Below, piece by piece: positions 28,136 to 38,249 of a DNA stretch of 64,000 nt. The stretch spans positions 3,290,001-3,354,000 of the forward strand of contig NZ_CP157874.1 of NCBI RefSeq assembly GCF_040214835.1, in the 5' to 3' direction. The notes under the pieces were generated by a model. It made no database searches and was not told where the DNA came from. It saw only the letters and a program-made list of their open reading frames with translations. Both the position numbers and the translations under genes were made by a program. The stretch comes from Pseudomonas asiatica (GTDB taxonomy: Bacteria; Pseudomonadota; Gammaproteobacteria; Pseudomonadales; Pseudomonadaceae). The stretch's first letter is position 1. Every line of letters starts with the position of its first letter.

Positions 28136-29542
28136 TTATCCCCTGCTGACCGCCAGGCGGCAGCACAGTACCAGACCGCCATTGTCACCGGCTCGCGCCC
28201 ACAGGCTGCCGCCAAAGCCCTCGATCAGGCTGCGGCTCATGCTCAGGCCAAGGCCCAGGCCATCGGCCTTGCTGGTGGTGAACGGCGTGAAGATTTCATC
28301 CAGGCGCTCGGGCGCCACACCCGGGCCCTGGTCGGCCACCTCGACCAGCACGCCATCGCCATCGCGCGCGGCGCCCAGCAGGATACGTGACGGCCGCTCG
28401 CCATGCTGCTCGCGGTTGGCATCGATGGCGTTGCGCAGCAGGTTCAACAGCACCTGCTCCAGCAGTACCCGGTCGGCATACACCAAGGGCAACTGCGCAC
28501 TCATGCGCAGCTCGACCACCACCTGGTCACGCGCGGCCTCCCAGGCGCACAGACGCATGGCTTCGCCGGCCACCTCGGCCACGTCCAGCGCCTGCAGGCG
28601 GCGTGGCCCTTTGCGCAGGAAGGCGCGCAGGCGGCGGATCACTTCGGCGGCATGGGTGGCCTGTTCGCTGATGCGCTGCAGGCCCTGCCCCACCCGCTCG
28701 CGGGCCTGCGGGTCGCGCTCCAGGCCCTGCAGGTAGCGCTGGCTGGCGTTGGCATAGTTGACCACTGCGGCCAACGGCTGGTTGATCTCGTGGGCAATGC
28801 CCGAAGCCAGCTCGCCCAAGGTGGCCAAGCGGGCACTGTGCGCCAGGCTTTCCTGGGCTTCGATGCGCAGGGTGATGTCGCGGGACACGCTGACCACCTC
28901 CACCACCGCGCCGGTGTAGGTTTCGCGGATGGCCCGGCTGGCGATCTCGAACCAGCGGTAGCCGCCTGCAGCCTGGCGCACCCGGCAGGTCATGGTGTGG
29001 TAGCCGTCCTGATCCAGGGCGGCGGCGGCCTGGCGCAGCACCTGGCGGCGCTCGCGCGGGTGCAGCAGGGTATGCACGGCCATGCCGCGCAGCTGCTCGG
29101 GCCACAGGCCAAGCAGGCGGAATGCCGCCGGCGAGGCATCGAGGAAGCGGCCATCGGGGCTGTGCCGGGAGATCAGGTCGGTGGTGTTCTCGATGATCAG
29201 CCGGTACAGGCGCCGGGCGCGGCTGGCCTCGCGTGCGCCATGGCGCTCGTCGCTGGCGTCGCGGCAACGCGCCAGCACCTGCTGGCCCTGGTCGTCAGGG
29301 ATGAAGCTCCACAGCACGATGCGTTCGCCGACCTGCACCTCGACATCGGCGATCGCCCGGCGCTGGCGCAGGCAGGCGCGCACCAGGGCGGCGCAGTTGC
29401 CCGGCAGCCAGCTGGCCAGTGCCGGGCCCTCATCGACCCAGGCCTGCAGCGCCGGGTTGAGTGCCAGCGGCCTGGCGTCGCCGGCCAGCATCAGGCTGGG
29501 TTGCGGGTCCTTGGCGAGCAAGGGATAGGCAGTGTTGTCCAC
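28136..29542 (-). CDS. PAS-domain sensor histidine kinase
   Basis: The 468-residue soluble kinase has an N-terminal PAS-like region (about 10-100), a second PAS/PAC domain (about 105-235: LIIENTTDLISRHSPDGRFL, VVEVVSVSRDITLRIEAQ), HisKA with phospho-acceptor His in ASGIAHEINQPLAAVVNYAN (near 258), and HATPase_c (NLLRNAIDA, VADQGPGVAPE, GLGLGLSMSRSLIEGFGG). The HEINQPL form is the FixL/DctB type. No membrane segments are present, so it senses a cytoplasmic signal, perhaps an acyl-CoA or redox cue (inference). It is translated with the adjacent response regulator. Confidence 0.9.
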   Translation of the reverse strand: MDNTAYPLLAKDPQPSLMLAGDARPLALNPALQAWVDEGPALASWLPGNCAALVRACLRQRRAIADVEVQVGERIVLWSFIPDDQGQQVLARCRDASDERHGAREASRARRLYRLIIENTTDLISRHSPDGRFLDASPAAFRLLGLWPEQLRGMAVHTLLHPRERRQVLRQAAAALDQDGYHTMTCRVRQAAGGYRWFEIASRAIRETYTGAVVEVVSVSRDITLRIEAQESLAHSARLATLGELASGIAHEINQPLAAVVNYANASQRYLQGLERDPQARERVGQGLQRISEQATHAAEVIRRLRAFLRKGPRRLQALDVAEVAGEAMRLCAWEAARDQVVVELRMSAQLPLVYADRVLLEQVLLNLLRNAIDANREQHGERPSRILLGAARDGDGVLVEVADQGPGVAPERLDEIFTPFTTSKADGLGLGLSMSRSLIEGFGGSLWARAGDNGGLVLCCRLAVSRG

Positions 29543-29559
29543 GGTAGGCGGCTCGTTGT

Positions 29560-29577
29560 TATAGTAGTTTTACTATA
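29560..29577. promoter_or_regulatory. AT-rich inverted repeat between kinase and acyl-CoA ligase genes
   Basis: TATAGTAGTTTTACTATA has two perfect 7-base arms around a 4-base centre, and a further TATAG half follows at 29581-29585. It lies 18 bases upstream of the kinase start in an otherwise GC-rich 195-base divergent promoter region. It is a candidate site for the response regulator or a local repressor. Confidence 0.5.
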
Positions 29578-29737
29578 TTGCTATAGTCGATATTCCTAAT
29601 ACCATAGCGACTCGCGTAAAACTGCGACAAGGGCGAGCGGCCCACCGTCCGCCTCCCTGCACCCTGAACAGAGCTAACAATCAGCCACCGGGGGTCAAGC
29701 GCACAGGTTGTGCCTGCCTCCCCTACAGGATTACCGC

Positions 29738-31360
29738 ATGTCGATCTATGCCCAGGGCCTGATGCCCGCTGCCGTCAACCATGTCGCCCTCACCCCGCTG
29801 AGTTTCATCGAACGCACCGCTGCCGTATACGGCAACTACCCGGCGGTGATCCACGGTGCCATCCGCCGCAACTGGCAGCAGACCTACCAACGCTGCCGAC
29901 GCCTGGCCAGCGCCCTGATGGGCCGGGGTATCGGCCGTGGCGACACCGTGGCGGTGATGTTGCCCAATATTCCGGCCATGCTCGAAGCCCATTTTGGCGT
30001 GCCCATGACCGGCGCCGTGCTCAATACCCTGAACGTACGCCTGGACGCCGAGGCCATCGCCTTCATGCTGCAGCATGGCGAGGCCAAGGTGCTGATCACC
30101 GACCGCGAGTTCCACAGCGTCATCGAGGCGGCCCTGGCCTTGCTCGAGCACCCGCCATTGGTGGTAGATGTGGATGACCCGGAGTACGGCGAAGGCCGTG
30201 CGGTCAGCGAACTGGATTATGAGGCGTTCCTCGCCGAAGGCGACCCGGACTTTGCCTGGGAATGGCCCGATGACGAGTGGCAGGCGATCTCGCTCAACTA
30301 CACCTCCGGCACCACCGGCAACCCCAAGGGCGTGGTCTACCACCACCGTGGCGCTTACCTGAACGCCCTGGGCAACCAGATGGTCTGGGGCATGGGCCAT
30401 CGCCCGGTGTACCTGTGGACCCTGCCGATGTTCCACTGCAACGGCTGGTGCTACCCATGGACCATCACCGCGCTGGCCGGCACCCATGTGTTCCTGCGCC
30501 GGGTCGACCCGCAGAAGATCCTGACCCTGATCCGCGAGCACCGGGTCAGCCACCTGTGCGGCGCGCCGATCGTGCTCAACGCCCTGGTCAACATGCCCGA
30601 GGCGGCCAAGGCGGCCATCGAGCACCCGGTGCAGGCCATGGTCGCCGGCGCCGCGCCACCTGCCAAGGTCATCGGCGCCGTGGAAGAGATGGGCATACAG
30701 GTCACCCACACCTACGGCCTGACCGAAGTCTACGGCCCGGTGACCGTGTGTGCCTGGCATGACGAATGGGATGAACTGTCGCTGGAAGAGCGCGCACGGA
30801 TCAAGTCCCGCCAGGGCGTGCGCTACCCGACCCTCGACGGCCTGATGGTCGCCGACCCGCAAACCCTCGAGCCGGTGCCGCGCGACGGCGACACCCTGGG
30901 CGAGATCTTCATGCGCGGCAACACGGTGATGAAGGGCTACCTGAAGAACCCGGAGGCCACCGTCGAAGCCTTCCGTGGCGGCTGGTTCCACACCGGTGAC
31001 CTGGCCGTGTGGCACGCCGACGGCTATGTCGAGATCAAGGACCGGCTCAAGGACATCATCATTTCCGGTGGCGAGAACATCTCCACCATCGAGGTCGAGG
31101 ACGCCCTGTACAGGCATCCGGCGGTGCTGGAAGCCGCGGTGGTAGCGCGCCCGGATGAAAAATGGGGGGAAACCCCGTGCGCCTTCGTTACCCTCAAGCC
31201 GGGCCGCGAAGACACCCGCGAAGCCGACATCACCAGCTGGTGCCGCGAGCACCTGGCCGGGTTCAAGGTGCCGAAGACCGTGGTGTTCGGCGAACTGCCC
31301 AAGACCTCCACCGGCAAGATCCAGAAGTACGTGCTGCGCGACCGGGCCAAAGCCCTCTGA
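29738..31360 (+). CDS. Acyl-CoA synthetase (AMP-binding; DmdB-like short/medium-chain)
   Basis: The 540-residue ANL-superfamily ligase activates a carboxylic acid to its CoA thioester through an acyl-AMP. Motifs are YTSGTTGNPKGVVYHHRGAY (P-loop, near residue 188), TYGLTEVYGP, GGWFHTGDLAVWHADGYVEI and GGENISTIEVEDAL, with the late lysine in PKTSTGKIQKYVLRD. Sequence style and length fit the group that includes 3-methylmercaptopropionyl-CoA ligase DmdB and plant butyryl-CoA-type AAE proteins more than AlkK. It is followed, across a REP pair, by a DmdC-like acyl-CoA dehydrogenase. The true substrate is unknown; control is probably by the divergent two-component system. Confidence 0.88.
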   Translation: MSIYAQGLMPAAVNHVALTPLSFIERTAAVYGNYPAVIHGAIRRNWQQTYQRCRRLASALMGRGIGRGDTVAVMLPNIPAMLEAHFGVPMTGAVLNTLNVRLDAEAIAFMLQHGEAKVLITDREFHSVIEAALALLEHPPLVVDVDDPEYGEGRAVSELDYEAFLAEGDPDFAWEWPDDEWQAISLNYTSGTTGNPKGVVYHHRGAYLNALGNQMVWGMGHRPVYLWTLPMFHCNGWCYPWTITALAGTHVFLRRVDPQKILTLIREHRVSHLCGAPIVLNALVNMPEAAKAAIEHPVQAMVAGAAPPAKVIGAVEEMGIQVTHTYGLTEVYGPVTVCAWHDEWDELSLEERARIKSRQGVRYPTLDGLMVADPQTLEPVPRDGDTLGEIFMRGNTVMKGYLKNPEATVEAFRGGWFHTGDLAVWHADGYVEIKDRLKDIIISGGENISTIEVEDALYRHPAVLEAAVVARPDEKWGETPCAFVTLKPGREDTREADITSWCREHLAGFKVPKTVVFGELPKTSTGKIQKYVLRDRAKAL

Positions 31361-31370
31361 TCCAGTGGTG

Positions 31371-31463
31371 GCCTCTTCGCGGGTAAACCCGCTCCCACAG
31401 GTACAGCAATGTGCTCAGGTTTGGCGCGATCCCTGTGGGAGCGGGTTTACCCGCGAAGAGGCC
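31371..31463. repeat. REP inverted pair, CTTCGCGGGT type
   Basis: Inverted CTTCGCGGGTAAACCCGCTC and GAGCGGGTTTACCCGCGAAG copies lie between the ligase and dehydrogenase genes, within what is probably one operon. There the hairpin could affect relative mRNA levels. Confidence 0.85.
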
Positions 31464-31495
31464 AGCCCAGATTTCCCACTTTTCAAGAGCTACCG

Positions 31496-33265
31496 ATGAC
31501 CACCTACACAGCCCCCCTGCGCGACATGCGCTTCGTCCTGCATGATGTGTTCAACGCCCCGGCCCTGTGGGCCCGCCTGCCTGCCCTGGCCGAGCGCATC
31601 GACGCCGATACCGCCGATGCCATCCTCGAGGAAGCAGCCAAAGTCACCGGCCAGCTGATTGCCCCGCTCAGCCGCAACGGTGACGAGCAAGGCGTGCGCT
31701 TTGCCGCAGGCGAAGTCACCACCCCTGACGGCTTCCGCGAGGCCTGGCACACCTACCGCGAAGGCGGTTGGGTCGGCCTGGGCGGCAACCCCGAACATGG
31801 CGGCATGGGCATGCCGAAAATGCTCGGTGTGCTGTTCGAAGAAATGCTCTACGCCGCCGATTGCAGCTTCAGCCTGTATTCGGCGTTGAGCGCCGGCAGT
31901 TGCCTGGCGATCGATGCCCACGCCAGCGAAACGCTCAAGGCCACCTACCTGCCGCCCCTGTACGAAGGCCGCTGGGCCGGCACCATGTGCCTCACCGAAC
32001 CCCATGCCGGCACCGACCTGGGGCTGATCCGCAGCCGCGCCGAGCCCCAGGCCGACGGCAGCTATCGCATCAGCGGCAGCAAGATCTTCATCACCGGCGG
32101 CGAACAGGACCTGACCGAGAACATCGTCCACCTGGTGCTGGCCAAGCTGCCGGATGCACCCACCGGCGCCAAGGGCATCTCGCTGTTCCTGGTGCCCAAG
32201 TACCTGGTCGAGGCCGATGGCCGCCTGGGCGCGCGCAACGCCGCCCATTGCGGCTCGGTCGAACACAAGATGGGCATCAAGGCCTCGGCCACCTGCGTGA
32301 TGAACTTCGATGGTGCCGTCGGCTACCTGGTGGGCGAACCGAACAAGGGCCTGGCGGCGATGTTCACCATGATGAACTACGAGCGCCTGTCCATCGGCAT
32401 CCAGGGCATCGGCTGTGCCGAGGCGTCCTACCAGAGCGCCGCCCGCTACGCCAACGAGCGCCTGCAAAGCCGCGCCGCCAGCGGCCCGCAGGCACAGGAC
32501 AAGGCTGCCGACCCGATCATCCACCACGGCGATGTGCGGCGCATGCTGCTGACCATGCGCACCCTCACCGAAGGTGGGCGGGCGTTTGCCGCCTACGTCG
32601 GTCAGCAGCTGGACCTGGCGCGCTACGCCGAAGACGCCGGCGAGCGCGAGCATGCGCAGCGCCTGGTGGCGCTGCTGACACCGGTGGCCAAGGCGTTCTT
32701 CACCGACAACGGCCTGGAAAGCTGCGTGCTCGGCCAGCAGGTGTATGGCGGCCATGGCTATATCCGCGAATGGGGCCAGGAGCAGCGGGTGCGCGACGTG
32801 CGCATCGCGCAGATCTATGAAGGCACCAACGGCATCCAGGCCCTCGACCTGCTCGGGCGCAAGGTGCTGGCCGACGGTGGCCAGGCGCTGGCCAGCTTTG
32901 CCGCCGAGGTGCGGGCCTTCAGCGTGGATGCGCCGCTGCACCGTGAAGCCCTGCAAGCGAGCCTGGCGCGGCTGGAGGCCACCAGCGCCTGGCTGCGGGG
33001 GCGGGCCGGCGAGGATGCCAACCTGGTCAGCGCGGTGGCGGTGGAATATTTGCAGCTGTTCGGGCTGACTGCGTATGCCTACATGTGGGCGCGGATGGCG
33101 GCGGTGGCATTGGTCAGGCGTGACGAGGATGCCGCGTTTCATGGGGCCAAGCTTGCGTGTGCGGAGTTCTTCTTCCAGCGGGTCTTGCCGCGGGGGTTGG
33201 GGCTGGAGGCCAGTATCCGGGCGGGTAGTGGCAGCCTGTATGGTTTGGAGGCGGCGCAGTTCTGA
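31496..33265 (+). CDS. Acyl-CoA dehydrogenase, 589-residue DmdC/FadE-like type
   Basis: This FAD enzyme introduces an alpha,beta double bond into an acyl-CoA. At 589 residues it belongs to the long subgroup with an extra C-terminal domain. Visible regions are the N-terminal helical domain, MCLTEPHAGTDLGLIRSRAE (substrate/FAD contact, near 165), the FITGGEQDLTENIVHLVLAK stretch, MMNYERLSIGIQGIG, and QQVYGGHGYIREWGQEQRVR with RIAQIYEGTNGIQALDLLGR, where the glutamate before GTN is the expected catalytic base. The ATG at 31496 is chosen because the family begins near MTTYTAPLRDMRF; the frame is open further upstream through the REP sequence. Confidence 0.93.
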   Translation: MTTYTAPLRDMRFVLHDVFNAPALWARLPALAERIDADTADAILEEAAKVTGQLIAPLSRNGDEQGVRFAAGEVTTPDGFREAWHTYREGGWVGLGGNPEHGGMGMPKMLGVLFEEMLYAADCSFSLYSALSAGSCLAIDAHASETLKATYLPPLYEGRWAGTMCLTEPHAGTDLGLIRSRAEPQADGSYRISGSKIFITGGEQDLTENIVHLVLAKLPDAPTGAKGISLFLVPKYLVEADGRLGARNAAHCGSVEHKMGIKASATCVMNFDGAVGYLVGEPNKGLAAMFTMMNYERLSIGIQGIGCAEASYQSAARYANERLQSRAASGPQAQDKAADPIIHHGDVRRMLLTMRTLTEGGRAFAAYVGQQLDLARYAEDAGEREHAQRLVALLTPVAKAFFTDNGLESCVLGQQVYGGHGYIREWGQEQRVRDVRIAQIYEGTNGIQALDLLGRKVLADGGQALASFAAEVRAFSVDAPLHREALQASLARLEATSAWLRGRAGEDANLVSAVAVEYLQLFGLTAYAYMWARMAAVALVRRDEDAAFHGAKLACAEFFFQRVLPRGLGLEASIRAGSGSLYGLEAAQF

Positions 33266-33272
33266 GAGGCCG

Positions 33273-33374
33273 TGGGGGCGCTTTGCGCCCCATCGCGACA
33301 CAAGGCCGCTCCTACAGGGGAACGCGATTCCATGTAGGAGCGGCCTTGTGTCGCGATGGGCTGCAAGGCAGCCC
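33273..33374. repeat. REP elements, GCGGCCTTGTG type
   Basis: A right half (CACAAGGCCGCTCCTACAGG) and a left half (ATGTAGGAGCGGCCTTGTG) lie back to back here, each with its own inner stem. They follow the dehydrogenase gene. Confidence 0.85.
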
Positions 33375-33534
33375 CAACGATTTCAGCCATTGTTTTACCT
33401 GCGCGAAGGGTTCTCAAACGCTGGAAAACCATCACCAATCCGACGAAAACCGGCACAACTGATAGTCATTCGCCATTACCTCGGTTCTCGGGAGCCCTCC
33501 AGCAAGGGTAGAATGCGCAAAACCCGGAGCCGCA

Positions 33535-34542
33535 ATGAACCACGACCGCCTCAATCCCAGCCCAGACGATGCCATCACCGACGCCGCCGCGCACTGGTGC
33601 ATGCGCCTGCACGCCGAAGATTGCACGGCGGGCGAGCGCGAGGCGTTCGCCCGCTGGCTGGCGGCCGACCCGCGGCATGCCGAGGAATACCAGGCGATGC
33701 TGGAAATCTGGCAAACCGCCGACCTGCTGCCGCGCAATGCCACTGTCATCGACTTCAACCCGCCCGTGCAACAGGCCGCGCGCCCGCGCAACTGGCGGCC
33801 GCTGGCATCCGCTGCCGCGATCGCCCTGGCGGTGCTGCCGCTGGCCGGCTGGGTGGGCTGGGAGCAAGGCTGGCTGCCCAACCACTATCAGCACTTCGAA
33901 GCCGGCGCGCACATGCAGACCGTGCAGCTGAGCGACGGCAGCACGGTGCAGCTCAACCTCAACACCGAGCTCACCTACCTCAACTACAAGGACCAACGCC
34001 AGGTCACGCTCAAGCGTGGCGAGGCGTTCTTCAAGGTGCAGCACGACAGCAGCCACCCGTTCATCGTGCATGCCGGTCGCGGCCAGACCCGCGTCACCGG
34101 CACCCAGTTCAACGTGTGGAAGTACCAGGAGCAGGTCAAGGTCACCCTGGTGGAGGGTTCGGTACTGGTATCCAGCGACGGCAGCGCCGGTGGCTACCGC
34201 CTGGGCCCGGGGATGCAGGCCAGCTATCACAAGGGCGACTTCGAGCCGCAACTGGAGCAGAGCGACGACTACGGCAACAGCCTGGCCTGGCGCGACGGCA
34301 AGCTGGTGCTCGACAACCTGAGCCTGGAACAGGCCCTGCCGATTATCAACCGCTACCTCGACGCACCGCTGTTGCTGGCCGACGCCAGCACCGGCCGCAT
34401 CCGCATCAGTGGCATCTACAACACCCGTGAGGTGGGGCGCCTGGTCAACAACCTGCCCAAGGTGCTGCCGGTCTACCTGACCCGCAGCAAGGACGGCAGC
34501 ACCGTGCTCAACCGCATCTCGCCGCCGCCCGACAAGGGCTGA
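33535..34542 (+). CDS. FecR-family anti-sigma/sensor protein, orphan
   Basis: The 335-residue protein has the FecR design: a cytoplasmic N-terminal FecR_N domain (DAAAHWCMRLHAEDCTAGER, then FARWLAADPRHAEEYQAMLE), one membrane segment (about residues 87-105, ASAAAIALAVLPLAGWVGW), the periplasmic FecR domain (about 125-225, VQLSDGSTVQLNLNTELTYL) and an STN-like C-terminus (LSLEQALPIINRYLD). Such proteins relay a TonB-receptor signal to an ECF sigma factor. No ECF sigma or TonB-dependent receptor gene is adjacent, so its partners are encoded elsewhere or lost. Confidence 0.9.
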   Translation: MNHDRLNPSPDDAITDAAAHWCMRLHAEDCTAGEREAFARWLAADPRHAEEYQAMLEIWQTADLLPRNATVIDFNPPVQQAARPRNWRPLASAAAIALAVLPLAGWVGWEQGWLPNHYQHFEAGAHMQTVQLSDGSTVQLNLNTELTYLNYKDQRQVTLKRGEAFFKVQHDSSHPFIVHAGRGQTRVTGTQFNVWKYQEQVKVTLVEGSVLVSSDGSAGGYRLGPGMQASYHKGDFEPQLEQSDDYGNSLAWRDGKLVLDNLSLEQALPIINRYLDAPLLLADASTGRIRISGIYNTREVGRLVNNLPKVLPVYLTRSKDGSTVLNRISPPPDKG

Positions 34543-34555
34543 CGCCCTCCCCGTC

Positions 34556-35875
34556 TTACAGTGTCATCGCCGCCAACCAGCCGAACGCCAGCAGTGGCAG
34601 GTTGTAGTGGATGAAGGTGGGCACCACGGTGTCCCAGATATGGTGGTGCTGGCCATCCACGTTCAAGCCCGAGGTCGGGCCCAGGGTCGAGTCCGAGGCA
34701 GGCGAGCCGGCGTCGCCCAAGGCACCGGCGGTACCAACGATGCACACGGTGGCCAGCGGGTCGAAGCCCAACTGCACGCACAGCGGCACGAAGATCGCGG
34801 CCAGGATCGGCACGGTGGAGAACGACGAGCCGATGCCCATGGTCACCAGCAGGCCCACCAGCAGCATCAGCAAGGCACCGATGCCCTTGCTGTGGTCGAT
34901 CCACTGCGCCGAGGTTTCCACCAGGCTCTTCACCTCACCGGTGGCCTTCATCACGTCGGCAAAGCCCGAGGCGGCAATCATGATGAAGCCGATCATGGCC
35001 ATCATCTTCATGCCTTCGGTGAACAGGTCGTCGGTGTCCTTCCAGCGCACGATGCCCGACAGCGAGAAGATCAGGAAGCCGACCATGGCGCCGATGATCA
35101 TCGAGTCCAGCCACAACTGGACGATGAACGCCGAGGCAATCGCCAGCCCGGCCACCAGCAGGGTCAGCGGGTTGTACTGCACGCTCACCTGCTCTACCTG
35201 CTCGATGCGCGCCAGGTCGTAGTCACGCTTCTTGCGGTAACTGATGAATACCGCCAGCAACAGGCCTGCCAGCATGCCGGCTGCCGGAATGGCCATGGCG
35301 TGGGTGACATTCACGCCACTCACGTCGACACCCGCGCGGGCAACGTTGGCCAGCAGGATTTCGTTGAGGAAGATGTTGCCAAAGCCCACTGGCAGGAACA
35401 TGTACGGGGTGATCAGGCCGAAGGTGATCACGCAGGCGATGAGCCGGCGGTCGATGCGCAGGCGGGTCAGCACGTACAGCAGCGGCGGCACCAGCAAGGG
35501 GATGAAGGCGATGTGGATAGGCAGGATGTTCTGCGACGACACGGCCACCACCAGCATCAGGCCGACCAGCAACCATTTGACCTTGCCGCCATTGGCATGG
35601 CCCTGGCGGTCGATCATGGCCAGGGCGCGGTCGGCCAGGGCATGGGCCAGGCCGGACTTGGCGATGGCCACGGCAAAGGCGCCCAGCAGTGCATAGGACA
35701 GGGCCACCGTGGCCCCGCCGCCGAGGCCGCCATTGAAGGCCTTGAGCGTACCCTCGATACCCAGACCGCCCACCAGCCCACCGGCCAGGGCCCCGATGAT
35801 CAGGGCGATGACCACGTGCACGCGGGACAGGCTGAGTATCAGCATGATGCCGACCGCGGCGATCACTGCATTCAT
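34556..35875 (-). CDS. Na+/H+ antiporter-family membrane protein
   Basis: The 439-residue polytopic protein has about eleven membrane segments and belongs to the Na+/H+ antiporter (NhaC/YuiF-like) ion-transporter group. Recognisable blocks are [20 protein letters not shown] (near 120), [38 protein letters not shown] and [20 protein letters not shown] (near 390). Some relatives have been proposed to carry amino acids, so the ion specificity is not certain. It is convergent with fecR, 13 bases apart, and divergent from a chemoreceptor gene. Confidence 0.8.
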   Translation of the reverse strand: MNAVIAAVGIMLILSLSRVHVVIALIIGALAGGLVGGLGIEGTLKAFNGGLGGGATVALSYALLGAFAVAIAKSGLAHALADRALAMIDRQGHANGGKVKWLLVGLMLVVAVSSQNILPIHIAFIPLLVPPLLYVLTRLRIDRRLIACVITFGLITPYMFLPVGFGNIFLNEILLANVARAGVDVSGVNVTHAMAIPAAGMLAGLLLAVFISYRKKRDYDLARIEQVEQVSVQYNPLTLLVAGLAIASAFIVQLWLDSMIIGAMVGFLIFSLSGIVRWKDTDDLFTEGMKMMAMIGFIMIAASGFADVMKATGEVKSLVETSAQWIDHSKGIGALLMLLVGLLVTMGIGSSFSTVPILAAIFVPLCVQLGFDPLATVCIVGTAGALGDAGSPASDSTLGPTSGLNVDGQHHHIWDTVVPTFIHYNLPLLAFGWLAAMTL

Positions 35876-36072
35876 GGTTGGCTTACCTCATTGCGACAGA
35901 AAAAAAGCGCGCACTCTGAAGCAGTGGGCAGCAGATGTCAAAAGCGCCATGTTGCGGCGGATTACCAACGCCTCGCGCGGCCTGCGGATTAAATTGAACG
36001 TTTGAATAAAGAAAAGCCCGCGCCAGCCGACACATTCGTCAGCCACACTCTTATTACAAGGGACCCACCCCC

Positions 36073-38217
36073 ATGCCTTTGCGACAACTTTCCATCCAGT
36101 GGAAGATCACCCTGCTCGCCGGTCTCTGCCTGGCCGGCATCGTCACCCTGCTCGTCGGCCTGTCGCTGTACCGCATGGACCACAGCTCGGACCTGGTCAA
36201 GGCCAGCAGCATGCAGATGCTGACCGAGTCGGCGCAGTCGCGCATCGAGTCGCAGGGCGAGGTGCAGGCGCTGAACATCCGCCGCCAGTTCATGGACGCC
36301 TACCAGTACGGCGCCGGTTTCGCCCGCCAGGTGCTGTTCCTGCGCGAGCAGGCGGAAAAGCGCTTTCTCGATGCCTTCGACCTGCGCGAGGACATGACCC
36401 GCCAGGTGCGCGCCGCCCTGCAGGCCAACCCTGAGCTGCTCGGCCTGTCGCTGGTGTTCGAGCCCAACGCCCTGGACAACAAGGACAGCCTGTTCGCCGG
36501 CAAGGCGGAACTGGGCAGCAACGAAACCGGGCGCTTCGCCCTGTACTGGTCGCAGCCGCGTGTCGGTCAGCTGACGGCCATGGCCCTTCCCGAGCATGAC
36601 ATGGCCAACACCGAGATCGGCCCCAGCGGCCAGCCAGCCAATACCTGGTGGGTGTGCCCGCGCACATCCGGCAAGGTGTGCGTGGTGGAGCCCTACTTCT
36701 ACGACATCGATGGCCAGCAGGTGCTGATGACCAGCATCGTCTTCCCGCTGGCAGTCGACGGCAAGGTGATCGCCACCCTGTCCATCGACATCAACCTCAA
36801 CAGCCTGCAGGCCCTGAGCCAGGAGGCCAGCCGCAGCCTGTACGAAGGCCGCACCACGGTCGGCATCCTCAGCCCGGTCGGCCTGCTGGCCGGCTACAGC
36901 GCCGACGCCAGCAAGCTGGCCCAGCGCTTCGACCAGGTCGATACCGCCAAAGGTGCCGAACTGGTGCGCAAGCTGGCTGACGGCAAGATGACCATCGTGC
37001 ACGACCAGCAGCGCCTGAAAGTACTGGCCGCGTTCCGGCCGATTCCGGATGCCCAGCCCTGGGGCGTGCTGCTGGATGTGCCGGAAAACGCCCTGACCGG
37101 GCCGGCCGAAGCGCTGAAACAGGAACTGGACGCGCTGAACACCAGCGGCACCCTGCTGGAGCTTGGTCTGGGCCTGGCGGCGGCGATTGCCGGCCTGCTG
37201 ATGGTGTGGCTGATGGCCCGCGGCGTTACCCGGCCGATCCTCGGCGTGGCAAGCATGCTCAAGGACATCGCCAGCGGCGAAGGTGACCTGACCCGCCGCC
37301 TGACCTACCAGAAGCAGGACGAACTGGGCGAACTGGCCGGGTGGTTCAACCGCTTCCTCGACAAGCTGCAGCCGACCATCGCCGAGGTCAAACGCTCGGT
37401 GCAGGCCGCCCGTGGCACCGCCGACCAGTCTTCGGCAATTGCCACCCAGACCAGCGCCGGCATGGAGCAGCAGTACCGCCAGGTCGACCAGGTGGCCACT
37501 GCCTCGCACGAGATGAGTGCCACTGCCCAGGACGTCGCCCGCAGCGCCGCCCAGGCCGCGCAGGCCGCCCGCGACGCCGACCAGGCCACCCGCGAAGGCC
37601 TGGCGGTGATCGACCGCACCACCCACAGCATCGATGCCCTGGCCGCCGACATGAGCAACGCCATGGCCGAGGTGGAGGGCCTGGCGCAGAACAGCGAGAA
37701 GATCGGTTCGGTGCTGGAAGTGATCCGCTCGATCGCCGAGCAGACCAACCTGCTGGCGCTCAATGCCGCCATCGAGGCGGCCCGTGCCGGTGAAGCCGGC
37801 CGTGGCTTTGCCGTGGTCGCGGACGAGGTGCGCAACCTGGCCCAGCGTACCCAGGAATCGGTGGAGGAAACTCGCCAGGTGATCGAGGCTTTGCAGAACG
37901 GCACCCGCGAAGTGGTCGGGGCCATGGACAACAGCCACCGCCAGGCCCAGGGCGGTGTGCAGCAGGTTGGCCAGGCCGTCACCGCGCTGCAGCGCATCGG
38001 CCAGGCAGTGACGGTGATCACCGACATGAACCTGCAGATCGCCTCGGCCGCCGAGGAGCAGAGCGCAGTGGCCGAGGAAATCAACAGCAACGTGGCAACC
38101 ATCCGTGATGTCACCGAATCGCTGTCGGGGCAGGCCAACGAGTCGGCGCGCGTAAGCCAGTCGCTGAACAGCCTGGCCAACCAGCAACAGGCGCTGATGG
38201 ACCAGTTCCGCGTGTGA
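36073..38217 (+). CDS. Methyl-accepting chemotaxis protein with periplasmic Cache domain
   Basis: The 714-residue chemoreceptor has TM1 at about 10-32, a large periplasmic sensing region (about 35-350) of dCache/PDC type ([37 protein letters not shown]), TM2 at about 358-381 ([20 protein letters not shown]), a HAMP domain (about 382-436, ending [20 protein letters not shown]) and the signalling domain, with the conserved tip [18 protein letters not shown] near 562. No C-terminal CheR-binding pentapeptide is visible; it ends MDQFRV. The ligand is unknown; dCache domains often bind amino acids, polyamines or organic acids. Confidence 0.93.
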   Translation: MPLRQLSIQWKITLLAGLCLAGIVTLLVGLSLYRMDHSSDLVKASSMQMLTESAQSRIESQGEVQALNIRRQFMDAYQYGAGFARQVLFLREQAEKRFLDAFDLREDMTRQVRAALQANPELLGLSLVFEPNALDNKDSLFAGKAELGSNETGRFALYWSQPRVGQLTAMALPEHDMANTEIGPSGQPANTWWVCPRTSGKVCVVEPYFYDIDGQQVLMTSIVFPLAVDGKVIATLSIDINLNSLQALSQEASRSLYEGRTTVGILSPVGLLAGYSADASKLAQRFDQVDTAKGAELVRKLADGKMTIVHDQQRLKVLAAFRPIPDAQPWGVLLDVPENALTGPAEALKQELDALNTSGTLLELGLGLAAAIAGLLMVWLMARGVTRPILGVASMLKDIASGEGDLTRRLTYQKQDELGELAGWFNRFLDKLQPTIAEVKRSVQAARGTADQSSAIATQTSAGMEQQYRQVDQVATASHEMSATAQDVARSAAQAAQAARDADQATREGLAVIDRTTHSIDALAADMSNAMAEVEGLAQNSEKIGSVLEVIRSIAEQTNLLALNAAIEAARAGEAGRGFAVVADEVRNLAQRTQESVEETRQVIEALQNGTREVVGAMDNSHRQAQGGVQQVGQAVTALQRIGQAVTVITDMNLQIASAAEEQSAVAEEINSNVATIRDVTESLSGQANESARVSQSLNSLANQQQALMDQFRV

Positions 38218-38224
38218 ATGGATC

Positions 38225-38246
38225 AGGGCCGGCAGCTGCCGGCCCT
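38225..38246. terminator. Bidirectional terminator between convergent genes
   Basis: A perfect 22-base inverted repeat with arms AGGGCCGGCAG / CTGCCGGCCCT lies between the chemoreceptor stop (38217) and the stop of the convergent protease gene (38250). There is no T-tract on either side, so the call rests on position and symmetry. Confidence 0.65.
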
Positions 38247-38249
38247 GGC

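Noticed and set aside
33440..33534. Weak Fur-like sequence (TGATAGTCATTCGCCATTACC region) before the FecR gene
   Set aside because: It shares only short ATT pieces with the Fur consensus, much weaker than the box at 45035, so it is not listed as a site.
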